Shown here: piece after piece, positions 16,316-17,926 of the stretch | How the letters are laid out: each line of letters opens with the position of its first letter | Numbering within the stretch: position 1 is the first letter of the stretch | Assembly: GCA_946413885.1 (NCBI GenBank) | Contig: CAMKMK010000015.1 | Span: 1 to 17,926 of the forward strand | Direction: 5' to 3' | Length of the DNA: 17,926 bases | From: an uncultured Prevotellaceae bacterium | GTDB taxonomy: Bacteria > Bacteroidota > Bacteroidia > Bacteroidales > Bacteroidaceae | Program-made: the position numbers and the translations under genes | Notes under the pieces: model-generated | What the model saw: the letters and a program-made list of their open reading frames with translations, nothing else | What the model was told of the DNA's origin: nothing | The model's database searches: none

Positions 16316-17926
16316 TGAAGAGTTTTCGTGTCATAGGTTCCTGCTTGTTGTTTGTAACAGCATTTTATGGTATAGATCTTTATGCTCAAAGCGTAGGTCT
16401 TACTGATTTTGAAGTGCTGCTGAGAGCGAAAAAAAATGGACAAAAGCAGTATATTTCTTTTCGTTCTGAAGCAGGAAATTTTGCTGTCTGTGAATCCCGT
16501 TATCAGCCTGGTTTTGTAATCGTGAACACGTCTGAAGACGGTCCTGCGATATTGGGTTATAGTGAAAGAGGCAGTTTCGATGAGGCTTGTCAGAATCCAG
16601 GATTCCAACTTCTCATGGAGACGTATTCCCAACTTCTTTCTCGTTTTCCTATGGTTTTGCAGGATAGTGAATTGGCTGAATATGTAGAACCTCTCATTCA
16701 TGATACATGGAACCAATATAGTCCCTACAATGCTCAGTGTCCAATTATTGAAGGTGCACATTGCGCTACTGGTTGTGTGGCTCATTCTTTGGCGCAAGTA
16801 GTACGCTATTGGCGACAAGGTACCACGGGCGCATCTTATACATATATTGACTCGTTGGGGTGCAATCAGACTCTTTCTACTACGCTTCCTCCCCAGGGTT
16901 ACAACTATGATCTTATGCTTGACTCGTACACGGAGGGACATTATACTCAGGAACAAGTGGATGCCGTGGCTCAGTTGCTCTATGATTGTGGCGTACTGGT
17001 CGAGATGAGGTATGGAGTGAAATCCAGTGGCGCGCGCTCTATCCGTCAACCTATCGCGCTGGCCAATTATCTGGGATTCGATGATGGTCTGCAGATGTAT
17101 TTCCGCGATTTTTATAGTTATCAGGATTGGATCAGGATGCTCAAGTCTGAGCTTACCCAGCATCATCCAGTGTTGATGTCAGCTCAATCTCCGTCACTTT
17201 CCCATGCTTTTATATGTGATGGGTATGATGCAGAGGGGCTTTTCCATCTTAATATGGGCCTGTCAGGGGATGCGGATGGTTATTACTATTTGCCTTATTT
17301 GACGCCTAAACAAGCCGAATGGTACGATTTAGACAGCCCTGAGGGCGGCATGAATTTGATACAGTCCGCTGTGATGGGTATCCGTCCCAAGTACGATGGG
17401 GAAAGTGCAGATACGCCCCACAATGTGTTTGCTTTTGCAGGAATGGAACCTATCGTGGCTTCTGCTGATCGATATGGCGAATTGAAATTGGCAACCCAAA
17501 ATATGAGTAATGTGGGATGGAATGTTCTGCAAGGCCAGCTTTCTCTCCTTCTGATGAAGGGTGATGAGGTTGAGGCCGTGCTTGCTGAATATGGACACGA
17601 TTTCTTGCTTGAGGAGGTTGATGATACTTCCTATACTGATACACTTGCATTCACTATTCCTGCCAGTGTGAAGGAGGGGACATATCGCATAGCGCCTGCT
17701 TTTCCACAAGTTGAAGCGAAGTCTGCGGTTCCTCAGGTATATTATTGGGAAGAGGCTCGTACCAGCATGGGAACCCCCAATTATCTGCTGCTCAATGTCA
17801 GTTCTTCAGGTGTCAATTTGGTGGCAGATGATCAAAATACGGCTTACGTCACCTTGGAGGATTTCGAGTTCCCTCAGAAGATAGAAAAAGGATCATATCC
17901 TCAATTTTCTTTTACATTTCAGAATC
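16315..17926 (+). CDS. Secreted C10-family cysteine protease (streptopain/interpain-like), 3' partial
   Basis: The frame is open from the ATG at 16315 to the right edge (537 residues), sharing one base with the ruvA stop. Residues 1-25 are a signal peptide ending DLYAQ. Residues about 28-115 match the streptopain-type pro-domain (KQYISFRSEAGNFAVCES, GYSERGSFDE, FQLLMETYSQLL). The peptidase domain follows: TWNQYSPYN.QCP (131-143), HCATGCVAHSLAQVVRYW with nucleophile Cys154, and SHAFICDGYD with catalytic His297. The usual His-side motif HVNWGWGG..DGYY is here HLNMGLSGDADGYY, so both tryptophans are replaced. Residues beyond about 360 look like beta-sandwich modules, as in long interpain-type proteases. 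Such proteases are secreted zymogens that cleave host or environmental proteins; a T9SS tail would lie outside the window. The coupling to ruvA is probably positional rather than functional. Confidence 0.88.
   Translation, partial: MKSFRVIGSCLLFVTAFYGIDLYAQSVGLTDFEVLLRAKKNGQKQYISFRSEAGNFAVCESRYQPGFVIVNTSEDGPAILGYSERGSFDEACQNPGFQLLMETYSQLLSRFPMVLQDSELAEYVEPLIHDTWNQYSPYNAQCPIIEGAHCATGCVAHSLAQVVRYWRQGTTGASYTYIDSLGCNQTLSTTLPPQGYNYDLMLDSYTEGHYTQEQVDAVAQLLYDCGVLVEMRYGVKSSGARSIRQPIALANYLGFDDGLQMYFRDFYSYQDWIRMLKSELTQHHPVLMSAQSPSLSHAFICDGYDAEGLFHLNMGLSGDADGYYYLPYLTPKQAEWYDLDSPEGGMNLIQSAVMGIRPKYDGESADTPHNVFAFAGMEPIVASADRYGELKLATQNMSNVGWNVLQGQLSLLLMKGDEVEAVLAEYGHDFLLEEVDDTSYTDTLAFTIPASVKEGTYRIAPAFPQVEAKSAVPQVYYWEEARTSMGTPNYLLLNVSSSGVNLVADDQNTAYVTLEDFEFPQKIEKGSYPQFSFTFQN

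Noticed and set aside
16243..17166. Long open frame (307 codons) on the - strand opposite ruvA and the C10 protease
   Set aside because: The + strand frame here has a signal peptide, pro-domain and catalytic Cys/His motifs of a C10 protease and runs unbroken to the window edge; the - strand translation resembles no family and lacks a signal peptide or any domain pattern.

Overview
The window looks like a chromosomal segment of a Bacteroidota bacterium, most likely a Bacteroidales member of the Prevotella type. The evidence is a complete sprA gene (outer-membrane translocon of the type IX secretion system, T9SS), proteins ending in T9SS C-terminal sorting domains, a C10 (streptopain/interpain-like) protease, a lipoprotein with an acidic surface-export-like tail after its cysteine, a TATCTTTG -7 promoter box, and start sites without clear Shine-Dalgarno sequences. 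I see no tRNA, rRNA, CRISPR array, insertion sequence or integrase. No gap between genes exceeds about 120 bases.

Left part (1-5124, + strand): four tightly packed genes for exported proteins, apparently one operon whose start lies left of the window. They are a ricin-like beta-trefoil protein with a T9SS sorting domain (5' end cut off by the window), a GDSL/SASA-type carbohydrate esterase of the CE6 kind, a second ricin-like/T9SS paralogue, and an 889-residue protein that reads as three tandem TIM barrels of a clan GH-A glycoside hydrolase. Only the first barrel keeps both catalytic glutamates. No SusC/SusD pair is present. The set suggests extracellular or periplasmic handling of an acetylated polysaccharide, but the substrate cannot be read from the sequence.

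Middle (5213-7622, + strand): fucI, L-fucose isomerase, complete and with a clearly more C-ending codon choice than its neighbours, then a small thioredoxin-fold (TlpA-like) lipoprotein with a CPDC active site.

Right part: sprA runs on the - strand (15593 to 7680) and converges on the lipoprotein gene. It diverges from ruvA (+, 15713-16315), whose stop overlaps the start of a large secreted C10 cysteine protease that continues past the right edge. The two T9SS-tagged lectin-like proteins, and possibly the protease, would be cargo for the SprA translocon, so the window holds both part of a secretion machine and likely clients. The most unusual items are the triplicated, partly decayed glycosidase barrel, the short N-terminal YP-x-E-G-like motif seen in all four left-hand secreted proteins, and the altered His-side active-site motif of the C10 protease.
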